A stretch of 64,000 nt of DNA from NCBI RefSeq assembly GCF_035594125.1, contig NC_087180.1, forward strand, positions 14,029,115-14,093,114, given 5' to 3'. Shown here piece after piece: positions 37,203-48,154 of this stretch. The notes under the pieces are model-generated. The model saw only the letters and a list, made by a program, of their open reading frames with translations, was not told the DNA's origin and ran no database searches. Every line of letters starts with the position of its first letter. Position 1 is the stretch's first letter. The position numbers and the translations under genes are program-made. The DNA is from Scylla paramamosain. Lineage: Eukaryota > Arthropoda > Malacostraca > Decapoda > Portunidae.

Positions 37203-37480
37203 ACCTTATGCTCCACTGGGAAAATATTGTCTTGACTTTATTTCCAGTTATTTTCCTTCTCTTCCCTCTATGAACCTTTCTGAAGGACGAAGAATTTTTG
37301 GGGAATTCAATATATCCCTCTTTTTTTCATTGTTGCAAAGAATCTTGTGCTTCACAAGGAATATACTGTCGTGACTTTATTTCCAGTTATTTTTTTTTTT
37401 TCTGTATTTTCTCTCTGATGTTTCCTGGAGGTGATGGAATGTCAGGAATTCAAGATAACTCTGCCTTTTTTTTCTCTCTT
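37203..37480 (+). repeat. Two-copy tandem repeat, period 139 bp
   Basis: GACTTTATTTCCAGTTATTTT occurs at 37234 and 37373, in matching contexts: an AATATTGTC/AATATACTGTC lead and a GGAATTCAAKATA follow-up. Copies run about 37203-37341 and 37342-37480. Confidence 0.8.
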
Positions 37481-37619
37481 TTACTTTTATCTCTCAAACA
37501 CAAAGGCCACAAAAAAAGGGGGGTACTACCAAGAAAAATAAGAAAACGAGTCGCTATATACACACAGTTAACAAAATCAAAAGCAAACTCGCCAAACAAG
37601 AAAAAAAAATGCTAAGAGT

Positions 37620-38018
37620 ATTTTCTGTTCAATCAGCGCCATTCCTCCATACTTTTTTTCTTTTGTCATCTTTTCACTTTTCCATTTGTTTATCTATTTT
37701 TCATTGTCCTTAACGACCTTTATTTTCCCTTGGCCTTCACCCTCCACTATACGTATTTTTCCATTTCATCAGCGACGTTGCTATGTGTTTCTATTCATTT
37801 ATCTATTTGTCTCATGTAATCTTATTCCTTAACTGACTTTAATCTTCCTCTGTCCTTCATCTTTCATTATGCGTATTCTTCCTTTTCATCAGTGGCATTG
37901 CTAAATATGCATTTCTGTTTATTTATCTATTCATTTATTTATTTATTTATTTATTTATGTAATCTTATTCCTTAAATAAACTTCTTCTACCTTTGTCCTT
38001 CATCCTCGCTGGCCGCAC
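37620..38018 (+). repeat. Three-copy tandem repeat, period 120-136 bp
   Basis: ATCAGCG(C/A)C or ATCAGTGGC occurs at 37632, 37768 and 37888. Each is followed by a TTTATCTAT part, then ATCTTATTCCTTAA and GTCCTTCATC parts. Copy 3 holds an ATTT tetranucleotide expansion at 37926-37957. Confidence 0.85.
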
Positions 38019-38321
38019 ATCTTCAAAAGGCGGTGTTTTCATGTACACGAATAACACCCGCGCGTGATGTCGGCTCCGCGTCCTGTCTCTTTCACCGCTT
38101 TCAAAATAACACACACACACACAAAAAAAGAAAAAAGCAGAATCATAGAAACTTCATGCGGCGGTGGGTGGTTTTTAACAAGTCAATTTCCAGTTATCGG
38201 GGTAAATACTGGCGTGGCCTTGACTCTACATCAGTGCCTCGTGTTTTTGTGCAAGTGCAGCGTGAATGGCGGTCACTTTGGCGTGTGTTTGTTTGGGGTA
38301 ATGGAGTAAATAACCCATAGG
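38019..38321. other. Unique sequence
   Basis: Non-repetitive apart from a short CA run at 38108. No gene recognised. Confidence 0.45.
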
Positions 38322-38340
38322 AGGTGGTGGTGGTGGTGGT

Positions 38341-38398
<58 letters not shown>
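38322..38398 (+). repeat. (GGT)n(GT)n array
   Basis: Seven GGT units running into GT, ending with a CGCG step. Confidence 0.97.
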
Positions 38399-38399
<1 letters not shown>

Positions 38400-38499
38400 T
38401 TTAACATCCCCCAAGGTACGTGTCCCTTTAGAATTATTCACTTACAAAATATTCCCTAAAATCATTCTTCTTTTTCCCTTCCATAGTAAATTACGCTAT

Positions 38500-38524
38500 G
38501 TTAGGTTAGGATAGGTTAGGTTAG

Positions 38525-38592
<68 letters not shown>
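38500..38592 (+). repeat. GGTTA telomere-like run joined to (GT)n
   Basis: GTTAGGTTAGGATAGGTTAG at 38500-38519, then TTAGAT and a GT array at 38526-38592. Confidence 0.85.
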
Positions 38593-38595
<3 letters not shown>

Positions 38596-39517
38596 AGACG
38601 ATCCGTGATGGTCCTCGTCACGTCTCCCAGCGGACACGTCAAATACAAAATTAGTGACGCTCGTTTGGTCCAGTAATTAAAGGGGAATGACGAGATGGAA
38701 CCAAATGGACCTCGGGACAGGCTTCAGGAACCCTTTTGTCCAAGTGGTCCTCTCATTTCCTCCCCTCCCTTCACTTTCCTCCCCTTACTTCCCTCCCCTA
38801 GCTTCCCTCCACTCCCTCACCCTCTCCCTCTCTCTCTCTCCATTCCGCCAGAATCGCTGGTTGAAGTTAGCTGGCAATACGAGAAAGCCAAGCGCGCCAT
38901 ATCATCATTCTGTCCGATAATTAAGAGCAGGAGTTAGGCTTCTCGTGTTTCCTGGAACGAGAGAGATCGGTGCTAGTGAGAGGAGAGTGAGGGGGCTGGA
39001 CTGGACGATGGTCTGGATGTCCTTGCTATGAGAGAGACAGGGGAGACAGGGGAGGAAGGGGAGGAAGAGCGCTCTGCAAACACACATGCACACACACACA
39101 CACACACACTTACACACGCATGACCAAAACATAACCACAGCTTTTATTACACCCACATTCATAACTTGGCTCAGTCCCGCGCTGTGAAAGGCAAGAACTA
39201 CCTTCATAATTCCTTAATACACGAACGGATTGCGGAAACTAAACGATTCTCCCGCCAATTACTCCTTTCCACTCGCCGCTCTCAATTGGCCAGCACTAAC
39301 CAATTACCGTACGTGGAAACAAGCACCGTGCGTGGACCAAATATACCCTCGGACAAAGGACATAAAGCGACGTAATCCACCTACGTACATAGATGAAAGT
39401 TTCAGTGTTTGGTATAGTGAGACTGTGTGTACGTAAGCAATTGTACATATACGAGTGTTAGTATTGTGTACACTAACCAAGTGATATGATATTCAGCTAA
39501 TTCTAATGATAATGTTA

Positions 39518-39519
<2 letters not shown>
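38593..39519. other. Unique island
   Basis: C/T-rich at 38745-38850, short AC at 39089-39108, otherwise single-copy-looking, with CAATTAC/TAATTA-type words at 38670 and 39255-39305. No gene recognised. Confidence 0.45.

Positions 39520-39554
<35 letters not shown>
39520..39554 (+). repeat. (TG)n microsatellite
   Basis: Pure TG array. Confidence 0.97.
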
Positions 39555-39556
<2 letters not shown>

Positions 39557-40109
39557 TCATGCCTGGCTTTGGAGCATCATGGAAACTGGGAAATTGATCT
39601 GGGGGATAAGCTGGCACATCACAGGCTCTAGCTTCGTTGTCGAGAACTGAACCACGACATGATTACTTCAGTCAAACAAGTGATTCTGACACGCTGGCGA
39701 TTAGGCAAAGATGACCAAGGCTCCAGTGGGTTTTCGTCTAGAGTGTCTTATCACTACGATTAGTTTTCGGTACAAGTTTATTTTCCTCCTTATATAAAAT
39801 GGTGGCTGGTCAAAGATTACGGAAACTAAGAATAAAAAGGGTATTTCATTGCTTCTCCTCTATAAAAGTTGGATGCAAATAGATTTCAAGATTTTCAGTT
39901 AGGTTGGCCAGTGTACTTCAGGAGGTGTCTTGATATTCCGGTACCGAAATTAGTTGAAGTCTTAGGAAGAAGGAAAGAGTCAATCAGGCAGAGAGATCCA
40001 GGGTCCGTCAGTGAGAGGGATGAAAGAGGAAAGATACTGATTAACTACTGAATTAGTTTACATTAATTTGTATGCATGTACGTGTAATTTCTGAATGCTT
40101 TGGATATCT

Positions 40110-40112
<3 letters not shown>
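39555..40112. other. Unique sequence
   Basis: No gene recognised. A non-repetitive plus-strand frame of 60 codons at 39869-40051 matches nothing I know. Confidence 0.45.
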
Positions 40113-40191
<79 letters not shown>

Positions 40192-40423
40192 GAGAGCCTC
40201 TCAAGGGCATTCCCTTATAAAAGAGGAACAAAAGGAGGCTCAGGACTACTAAGGAAGGCTCGTTATATCAAAGGGAATAAGGTTCTTGTCTAAGCGCCGC
40301 CCGCCACCCGCCCGTGTTACTCGACCATTAAGTTGCCGAAGAGATAAAGTTTGGGGAGGGAAACTGCGTGGGCTAATAAGTTGATGGTTCCTTAAGGCCG
40401 GCGGGGAAAAGGAGAGGCCTTGC

Positions 40424-40485
<62 letters not shown>
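40113..40485. repeat. (CA)n and (TG)n arrays, opposed
   Basis: CA at 40113-40188 and TG at 40424-40485 are complementary arms about 235 bp apart. The sequence between is GC-mixed and unique. Confidence 0.97.
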
Positions 40486-40486
<1 letters not shown>

Positions 40487-41236
40487 TTCCCTCTATATCC
40501 CTGCCTCCCGTTCTTCAACACACACGCACGCTCGCACTCCGCCCCCGCTTCTCGCTCCCAAATTCTCTCCCGTCTAAAGATTTTCTCCTTCACACCAACC
40601 GCCGCCTCCCGCCTCGGCTTCCCGCCAACATATTCTCTCCGGTGTTACGTTTCGCTTCCCACACCTCCGCTGGGACCGGGAGGATCCTGCTTACTGGGAA
40701 GTTATCAGTCTTCACTGTAATGAAAAAAAAAAAAGATAAATCAGTAATACAAAAAAAAAATAAATAAAAATTTCGTGTAGCTGATAGAGGAATTATTAAG
40801 AAGTGGATTTGATAAAATCTTTATCGATAACCAATATTTCAGTAACATTACAGAGATTTTTACGCCCAACTTCAAAATAAAGCGAAATATTGAGAAGATA
40901 TGTTTCAAATGTGGCTGAGTTTTTATACGTTTAATGACATACTAGTGAAAGTAAACGACTTTTCAGAAAATACTGAAATATAGTTATAACAATACAGATT
41001 TTTTTTTTTTTGTATAGAATTACAAAAATCACGTTAAATAGATACGAGATAAGGGTTAAAAATGGTTGAATTTCCCCGTCGGTTTAATTAATTTTCAGTT
41101 TCCCAAACCCCGTGCAGCGAGTTGGCATCTTCGCCTTCAGTTTGCAGGACACAAGTGTTTCAGCCTTGTCTCAAATTAAATGTTTTACCCTGCGGCGCTC
41201 TTCTTCTCATTACTCAAACACTTTACAGCTCTTAGA

Positions 41237-41238
<2 letters not shown>
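40486..41238. other. Unique sequence, GC-rich then AT-rich
   Basis: 40500-40690 is C-rich. 40720-41100 is AT-rich. No gene recognised. Confidence 0.5.
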
Positions 41239-41290
<52 letters not shown>

Positions 41291-41316
41291 TGTGTGTGTG
41301 TGTGTGTTTGTGTGTG
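41239..41316 (+). repeat. (TG)n microsatellite with CG interruption
   Basis: TG array with one GCGCG step. Confidence 0.97.
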
Positions 41317-41420
41317 CAGGATTTAATTTCCTCCCACACTATTTCCCAAAAACTCCTTTTTCCATCACTAATTTCAGCACCACTTACACGCCTGTATTGT
41401 TAAACCCTTTCCTCACACAT

Positions 41421-41606
41421 GGACTATTTCCAAAGGCTCTAGAGATGATAAGACGTGTTTTCATAAGTGTTCTTCCTATTGATGATGCGGAATTCTTAAA
41501 CTATCACAGAGATCATGAAAAAAAAAAAAATCTTTAGAAACCCTCAGTAACTTTCACTAAAGTCTCCTAAAAGTAGTCGGAATTGTGCGCTGAAACTTTT
41601 TATGTG
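41421..41606 (-). mobile_element. Family 1 dispersed element, long-form diverged copy
   Basis: Read on the minus strand it has the order of parts found at 45775-45958: ACTACTTTTAGGAG, TCATGATCTCTGTGATAG, GCATCATCAATAGG, a GAACACTTATGAAA part, TCATCTCTAGAGCC and TTTGGAAATAGTCC. Ends are ragged. Confidence 0.6.
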
Positions 41607-41821
41607 GTTCATGAATTCACAGAACCCCGCAAATTGGACACTTTTCTACCGAAGTGTATGATCACAGCACTCGCAAACACAAGACTGAAACAAAACACAA
41701 ACACTTGACACCATTCACAGTATCAAATAAAACCACGAAACTTGGCAATGAAACCGCTAAAAAAAAAGAAAAAAAATGAGAATGAGTTCTTTATTAACTT
41801 TCCTTCATTTATTTCATTCAT

Positions 41822-41823
<2 letters not shown>

Positions 41824-41892
<69 letters not shown>
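41824..41892 (+). repeat. (CA)n microsatellite
   Basis: Pure array of about 69 bp. Confidence 0.98.
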
Positions 41893-41894
<2 letters not shown>

Positions 41895-42201
41895 GCAGCA
41901 CACAACAGAAACACAACACAAGATATCTTTCACATTATTAAACGAAGCAACAAAAATTTATTACTGAAACTGCGCAAAAAAAAAAAAAAAAAATGAGAAT
42001 GAGTAGTTTAATATTTTCACTTTATCTTCATTTTCCTGAGCGTCGCGAAATTTCACCGTGGGCAGGATGAAGGAGAGGAAGTGCTTAGTGTGTATAAGAA
42101 CGACCGTAAGTTATCCCGACAGGACGCCCAGCTGCTGCCTTAAGGGGTGGAGGAGAAGGCTGGAAAGGAACGGAAAGCGTGACTTCTCTTGAGGAATTTT
42201 A

Positions 42202-42206
<5 letters not shown>
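41893..42206. other. AT-rich unique sequence
   Basis: Contains a 17-bp A run at about 41977. No gene recognised. Confidence 0.5.

Positions 42207-42242
<36 letters not shown>
42207..42242 (+). repeat. (GA)n, left of element
   Basis: GA array ending 3-4 bp before a family 1 element. Confidence 0.97.
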
Positions 42243-42244
<2 letters not shown>

Positions 42245-42245
42245 G

Positions 42246-42456
42246 CCATATTAAGAAACGCTTTGCTCTCTTGCCGCGACTATTGTCAAAGGCCACAAAG
42301 ATAATTAGCCGGGTTCTCAAGAGTGTTTCTCTTATAATAATGTACCAATCTTGTTAATCTATCAATGAAATCGTAAAAACACTCTTAAAAACCCGTACAG
42401 CTAGTTAGAGCTTTTTGAAACTGTGAAGGTACGACAGGGAAATGTTTCAGAATATG
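42246..42456 (-). mobile_element. Family 1 TIR element, copy A1 (211 bp)
   Basis: On the minus strand it starts CATATTCTGAAACATTTCCC and ends with CAAAGCGTTTCTTAATATGG. The ends are imperfect inverted repeats of CCATATTCTGAAACGCTTTG type. It aligns over its whole length with the copy at 45467-45676, sharing GTACGGGTTTTT, GAGAAACACTCT, GAGAACCCGGCTA and GGCCTTTGA. Non-coding, MITE-like. It sits between two GA arrays. Confidence 0.75.
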
Positions 42457-42458
42457 AT

Positions 42459-42461
<3 letters not shown>

Positions 42462-42528
<67 letters not shown>

Positions 42529-42529
42529 G
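42462..42529 (+). repeat. (GA)n ending in a run of 12 G
   Basis: GA at 42462-42517 followed by a G run at 42518-42529. Confidence 0.97.
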
Positions 42530-42609
42530 AGTCTGGAAATGTGTAGGCTTCAGAGCATCGTGATAAATTAAGAAAGTACATTTTCCTCTGACTAACAGTG
42601 TGTTTTGAA

Positions 42610-42905
42610 GAACAGGAGTGGGAGGAGGCGGCGAGAGGAGAGAGGGATAGGAAGAAGAGAGTTTGTGGCTCATGAAGAGAAGAGGAAAGAGGAATAGGAG
42701 AGAGAGAGAGAGAGTTTGTGTGGTCGTGAAAAGAGGAAGAGAGAGAATGAAGAGAGGGAGGGGAAGGAGGCAGTGAGAAGTGAGAGGGATAGAAAGACGA
42801 GTAGAGAGCTTGTGGGTCCTGAAGAGAGAGAGGGGAAGAAGGCAGTGAGAGGAGAGAGGAATAAAAGGGAGAGGAGAGAGTTTGTGGGTCCTGAGAAGAG
42901 AGAAT
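42610..42905 (+). repeat. GA-rich higher-order tandem repeat, unit about 72 bp
   Basis: TTTGTGG(G/C)TC-type phrases recur at 42662, 42715, 42810 and 42882. The last two are 72 bp apart, as are the GGCAGTGAGA words at 42770 and 42841. The rest of each unit is GAGAGG text. Confidence 0.8.
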
Positions 42906-43088
42906 AAAGACAGCGTACATTCAAATACCATAAACACATATCTGGCTTGGACCTCGTCTATCAAGATTCCTGAAAGAGTAAAAGGGATTAGCGAAGAAAT
43001 GAATAAACAAAAATTTAAAGATTAAGGTCTTGAAGAATAGTTATGGCCAGCAATATTTCCCTCTTTACACCTCCGCCTCCCTCATTCA

Positions 43089-43089
<1 letters not shown>
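42906..43089. other. AT-rich unique sequence
   Basis: Nothing recognised. Confidence 0.5.
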
Positions 43090-43142
<53 letters not shown>

Positions 43143-43428
43143 GAAAACGTTATAAAGGAGAAAAAAAATATAATAAAAAGGGTTAATGAATCCAGACGAG
43201 CATTTTCTAACTTTCTTAAGTGGACGTAATTTCATGGCTCTCTCTTTGAGGGAACGCGCAAGGAAAAAATGAAATAATGATGAAAATAATATACGTCGAG
43301 AAGTTTTCCAGTTTCCTTCCCTTCCTGCCTGTGTGTGTGTGTGTGTGTGCGTGCGTGCGTTTTTGTGTGTGAATAATGATTGTGTGTCGTCTTTTTCTTC
43401 TTCGTAAAGGAAATGTATCAGTAAATTC

Positions 43429-43483
<55 letters not shown>
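43090..43483. repeat. (CT)n, (TG)n and (CA)n arrays
   Basis: CT at 43090-43140, TG at 43329-43350 ending in GTGCGTGCGT, CA at 43432-43483. Unique AT-rich DNA between. Confidence 0.95.
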
Positions 43484-43485
<2 letters not shown>

Positions 43486-44740
43486 TTAGAGAAAACACAC
43501 CAGATTTCAGGAAACAACTCAAAGAAAACGAGTTGTGGCGACAGCACACTGCGGTAATGAGAGAAAAGTGTGTCAGTGGCGAAGGGGAGACTTGGTTAAA
43601 ATGTCCCTGCTGTTGACACAAGCGCTGAGGGAGGGAGGAGGAGGACGGGAGAGGGAGAGGGGAGGGAGAGGGAGGAGACATCTACGTAATAACCATCAAT
43701 TATGAGATGAAACATTCCCCTGCCTGGATTAAATCATGTGCCGCGATAAATCAAAGTGGAGTCGCCAGCAGGATTCTCGCGGGGCCTGTAAACGCAATAT
43801 TTGTATTCCTGCGGGAGAGTGTGCGTTGCGATGGCTGCTGATTTACTCCTGCCCTTCAGAGGGGAAGCTGTCCTCTACCTGGCGGCTCCCGGGCTATTTG
43901 TGATGAGTTTTTATTATTTGATCATATTTTGTTTTGTTTTATTGTCTCGTCTTTCTGTTGGAGGTGAAGGGGTTTCTCTGCCTGCTGTTTAGTATGTTGT
44001 TTGCTTTGTATTTTTTTATTAATTTATCATATATTTTTGTGTTGTTTTATTATTCTGTTGTTTTTATTTTTATTTTTTTCTTTGACGTTCCTGTTTTACG
44101 TTCCCCTCTTTTTTGTGAGTTTATTCATGTTTTTCTGACCTATTTATTTTTTCCTTTTTTTATTTAGGTTTTCATCTTTTTGTGTGTGTTTATTTTATAT
44201 TATTATTCTCTTCTAATTCGCGTTTCGTTCTCCGTCTTAATTTCTGTATCTTCTTTTCTTTTCCTAATACTTCACTTTCCTTATACTTTTATATGTGTTT
44301 TTTTTTTTTTTTTTTTTGCACAGAGTCTTTTGATTTTATTCACTCGTTTACAAATGAATAGGCGTAATGTAGACTGAGCGTTCTGTTTAATTGTTTCACC
44401 TAGTTCTGCCTTCGTTTGGCTTAATAATAACATGTTTCAATTCTGGGCCTTTTATGATGTATTTCCACTACTTCCTCTTTTCACTGTATTGCGTTCGTGG
44501 TATTTATTGTATTTTTCCGTCAATATATTCTGTTGACTTTTAACTTCGCTTGTTTATTAGACACGTTTGTTTTTCACTGTTAATACATTCCCTTCTTCCG
44601 AATCTGACCTATAAATCTAACAATGGAGTATAAATTTTTCCCCTTCACCGTCCATCTCTCTTATTTATAACTCTGTTTATTTCCCTCCATTTCAATTACA
44701 AGCACGCTCCCGGTATGCACATATTGTTTCACTGAGGCGC
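43484..44740. other. Unique then T-rich sequence
   Basis: 43484-43900 is GC-mixed with a GGAGGGAGAGG tract at 43625-43680. 43900-44360 is T-rich, with a T run at 44300. Phe/Leu-rich frames are compositional. No gene recognised. Confidence 0.5.
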
Positions 44741-45300
44741 ACACCACACGCACACACACACACGATGTTATCCACGCCAGTCTATACAAACACCCACACT
44801 TATATTTCCACACCCACTGGACACGCCCCTGGTTCAATTTACTCGAGGTGATAACTAACGATAATTTTTACCCCAAAAAGACTGCAGAATCTGAAGCAGT
44901 AATACTGAACTAGGAGAGAAATGGTGTAATCTTGCCTCTGCACCGGTAAATTTAGCGGGAGTCAGATAACGGATGGAGGGCTGCGGTGGTGCACTACAAT
45001 ACTGTTAGAACGAAGTGTGGATAACGTAAAAGCATCAACCGCTGTCCATTTTCCTTGTTTTCTTGAGGAAGTTGGCGGTAAATATCGACAATTTACTGAC
45101 CTAGCCATTCTTCAGGGACGAGAGCCGCGGCCGTGCAAGGTTATTGGGTTTTCTTCATATTTTTGCCATTTACTGTGCAGCAGCAACTTCTCTTCCATCT
45201 CCCGGCCTTCCATTATACAGCGTTCGGAAAATACGCACTCATAATATCGAGAAGGCAGAGTGTTTTAGATAATGCTTTCAATATTTTACTGGGGCAATAT

Positions 45301-45303
<3 letters not shown>
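44741..45303. other. Unique sequence
   Basis: Begins with ACACACGC words. A plus-strand frame at 45017-45244 of 75 codons is non-repetitive but unassigned. Confidence 0.45.

Positions 45304-45343
<40 letters not shown>
45304..45343 (+). repeat. (CT)n microsatellite
   Basis: Short pure array. Confidence 0.97.
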
Positions 45344-45347
<4 letters not shown>

Positions 45348-45466
45348 AAGACAACCACAATTTTTCAAGCTCTTAACTTCTCACGCATATTTTCCTACAT
45401 ATGCTTCCCTTGCTTCTCCTTGCCTGTGTTCTCGCGGTCTTCAAGTACTGACTTCAGCACCATAAT

Positions 45467-45676
45467 CCATATTCTGAAACACTTTTGCACCGCACCTCCA
45501 TTACTTTTGAAAAGGTTCAAGTTGTACGGGTTTTTCAGCCTACTTTTATGGGTATAGCGGTACCCTAACAAGTTTTCTACATTATTAACGGGAGAAACAC
45601 TCTAGAGAACCCGGCTAGTCATCTCTGCGGCCTTTGAAAATAGTCGTGGTGTTAGAGCGATGCGGTTCTGAATCAG
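45467..45676 (+). mobile_element. Family 1 TIR element, copy A2 (210 bp)
   Basis: Same length and part order as the minus-strand copy at 42246-42456. It starts CCATATTCTGAAACACTTTT and ends GCGATGCGGTTCTGAATCAGG, an imperfect inverted match of the start. It has no open frame and is probably mobilised in trans by a DNA transposase, by inference from the inverted ends. Confidence 0.75.
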
Positions 45677-45774
45677 GCCAATAACTACCTCACACTGGTA
45701 AGATTTAATCGCCCACAATCGCCCTTCGTGTCTTATCCATTGAACCTTACTCTCACACGTCTCATTGCCTCACT

Positions 45775-45958
45775 TTCACTACTCGTAAAAGGCTCTACTG
45801 GAAGTTATTAAGGTTTTAGGGAAGTTTTAATGATTCTAGAGATAATTTTGCAAGGATTTTGCATCATCAGCGGTGGAAAAAAATTATGAGAATCCAGGTA
45901 ATAGCTTTGGTGCCTTTTGAAAATGTTGATTGTAAGAGAGCAAAGCGTTACAGAATAA
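45775..45958 (+). mobile_element. Family 1 long-form copy B2
   Basis: Shares the right end (GCCTTTTGAAAATG, then GAGAGCAAAGCGTTACAGAA) with copies A1 and A2 but has a different middle: TGATTCTAGAGATAATTTTG, then GCATCATCAGCGGTGG. That middle also occurs at 41421-41606 and 61518-61815, defining a second subfamily. Confidence 0.65.
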
Positions 45959-46431
45959 TGGCAGTGGTTATTTTTACACAGAGGGAAAAGATAAATTGAT
46001 AACGTAAATTTAAAAGTGAGTAGTTGTTTCTATTAATACCACTGACGCAGAATTCTCTGTCGCTATTGTTGGCTGTCCCTAATGCTGGAAAGATCACCGG
46101 CCAGTGTTTATTTTAGCGGAAGAGAGAGAAATAATAAAACCGTTTCGTAAAGTAAAAAGTTAGCAACGGTTTGTGTCTATTCGTAGCAGCGTCAATATGT
46201 CCAGAAGCCACCTGGTTTTTAGATATACAAGGGAATATCCGAGCGAGGCGTTTCTCTCCCGCCTTGCATAGTTAACTGCGTTCATTTCTAGGCGGAGGGA
46301 GGCAAGAGTATCAAGTCCTGTATTGCATCGTGAATCAGACACACTTGCCTTTTATTTTGCCTCTCTTACATGCTTCCCGTTTTCTTTCTTTCGTATGCAC
46401 CTCCATGTTCTGTAACAGGTGAGGAGTTATG

Positions 46432-46434
<3 letters not shown>
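45959..46434. other. Unique sequence
   Basis: No gene recognised. A 60-codon minus-strand frame at 46160-46342 is non-repetitive but unassigned. Confidence 0.45.
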
Positions 46435-46474
<40 letters not shown>

Positions 46475-46511
46475 TCCTTTCTCTCTTCCTTTTCTCTTTT
46501 TTTTTTTTTCT

Positions 46512-46545
<34 letters not shown>
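46435..46545. repeat. Opposed (AC)n and (TG)n arrays
   Basis: AC at 46435-46472 faces TG at 46515-46545 across 42 bp of T/C-rich DNA, another hairpin-capable pair. Confidence 0.96.
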
Positions 46546-46547
<2 letters not shown>

Positions 46548-46807
46548 TATGCGGGTTTGGGTGGCCTAAAGAGAGGGAATCAGACACTACATCATGAGAA
46601 GGTCCCCTCGCCAGTGACGCAATCCGGGACCCCTTGCTGCCCGCCCCTTACAATCTCACACTCCACCGGTGAAGTAGAAAAAGAACCATCCCTTCATGGA
46701 CGAGGGGGAATATATTTATATGTTGTTTACGTAGAATGATCACCATCGTTTCCCGGCGGCAGCATCAATCTAGCAGTGAAATAGAGACACTTGTACCTCT
46801 GAGCAGA

Positions 46808-47111
46808 CAAGTAAAGGCGGTTCAATTAAACAATGAATAAGTTCGTGTAAGACAGTGAGCAAAAATTAAAAGTCTTTGTCGAGGAAATGTTGCAATGATG
46901 ATTAAAAAGTAGATATTCTGTTAATTTTTCCGTGCCATCATTCATCTTTGTACATTCTACAAGTAAAAGCAGTTCAATTATACAATGAATACGTTCGTGC
47001 AAGATAGCGGTAAGCAGGAATAAAGTCTCTACCGAGGAAATGTTGCAAAGACTGGTTAAAAAATAGCTGTTCTTTTCATTTCCTCGTGCCATCCTTCATC
47101 TTTATACATGT
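46808..47111. repeat. Tandem duplication, unit 152 bp, two copies
   Basis: 46808-46959 and 46960-47111 align end to end: CAAGTAAA(G/A)GC(G/A)G, CAATGAATA(A/C)GTTCGTG, GAGGAAATGTTGCAA and CGTGCCATC(A/C)TTCATCTTT. No microsatellite is involved, unlike most tandem repeats here. Confidence 0.9.
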
Positions 47112-47648
47112 TGCTGTACAGGACAATCTTACCGCACGTTCCTTTATATTTCTTTGAATCAGGTAAATCGTATTCCCTCCTGAAATAAAATATATGAAAA
47201 AAAAAAATAATGTAATCTTTCATAACTAAATCAGGCTTCATTTTTAGCTCTCTTTAACATTTTTTTCTCCTTTTTGAGGGGGAAAGAGGCAAACCAGTGT
47301 CATTTTTTCCGTCTTTAGCTCCCTTGGCTTGTCTCCTTCATACATATCAATCACTCACTAAAAATCTCTCCCCACGACCATGCATCTCCTCACATCCCAC
47401 TCCACAAGACGCTCCTGTACACTTCTCTATGTTCCTTTGTGTCTGGTAAAATCCGAGGCCCTCCAAAGCACCTCAGCCTCTCATTTCTCAGCCTCCCGAG
47501 CCGCCCTTCACGTCTCCGCATCACTCTCTCCCCCTCATCACTCCCTCATCGGTTATCCCCCATTTCTCACGCACACAAAGGAGCTGAGGTAGAGGGATTT
47601 ATGAGACCTGTATCGGAAAAATTATTACCCGTAACAATAAGCTAATAT

Positions 47649-47650
<2 letters not shown>
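47112..47650. other. Unique sequence
   Basis: C/T-rich at 47370-47570. Frames short. No gene recognised. Confidence 0.5.
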
Positions 47651-47739
<89 letters not shown>

Positions 47740-47744
47740 CACAC
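47651..47744 (+). repeat. (CA)n microsatellite
   Basis: Array of about 94 bp with one CG step near the end. Confidence 0.98.
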
Positions 47745-47951
47745 CGTAAACGTAAAGGAGTGCGAACCAATAATAACACAACAAGGGCCTGACTTTTCCC
47801 ACTCTCACCTGAGCGTGGGAGGAAGGTGGGAGAGGTCACCGTTTGTTCTCAGGTGCGCTAAGCACTTAACGCTCCGTGGCTTGAGGCTCAAATAAGTAAT
47901 CCTCCTTGACTTCTGGGAAAAGGAAAAAATACATTGATACTAAAATTCCGC

Positions 47952-47952
<1 letters not shown>
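47745..47952. other. Unique sequence
   Basis: Nothing recognised. Confidence 0.45.
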
Positions 47953-48030
<78 letters not shown>

Positions 48031-48074
48031 AGGAAAAGGAGCCAAAAGATCATGTTTTCTTAGGCTGACGAGGT

Positions 48075-48152
<78 letters not shown>
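47953..48152. repeat. Opposed (GA)n and (CT)n arrays with 51-bp spacer
   Basis: GA at 47953-48026 faces CT at 48078-48152. The arms are nearly equal (about 74 bp each) and could pair fully. Confidence 0.97.
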
Positions 48153-48154
<2 letters not shown>

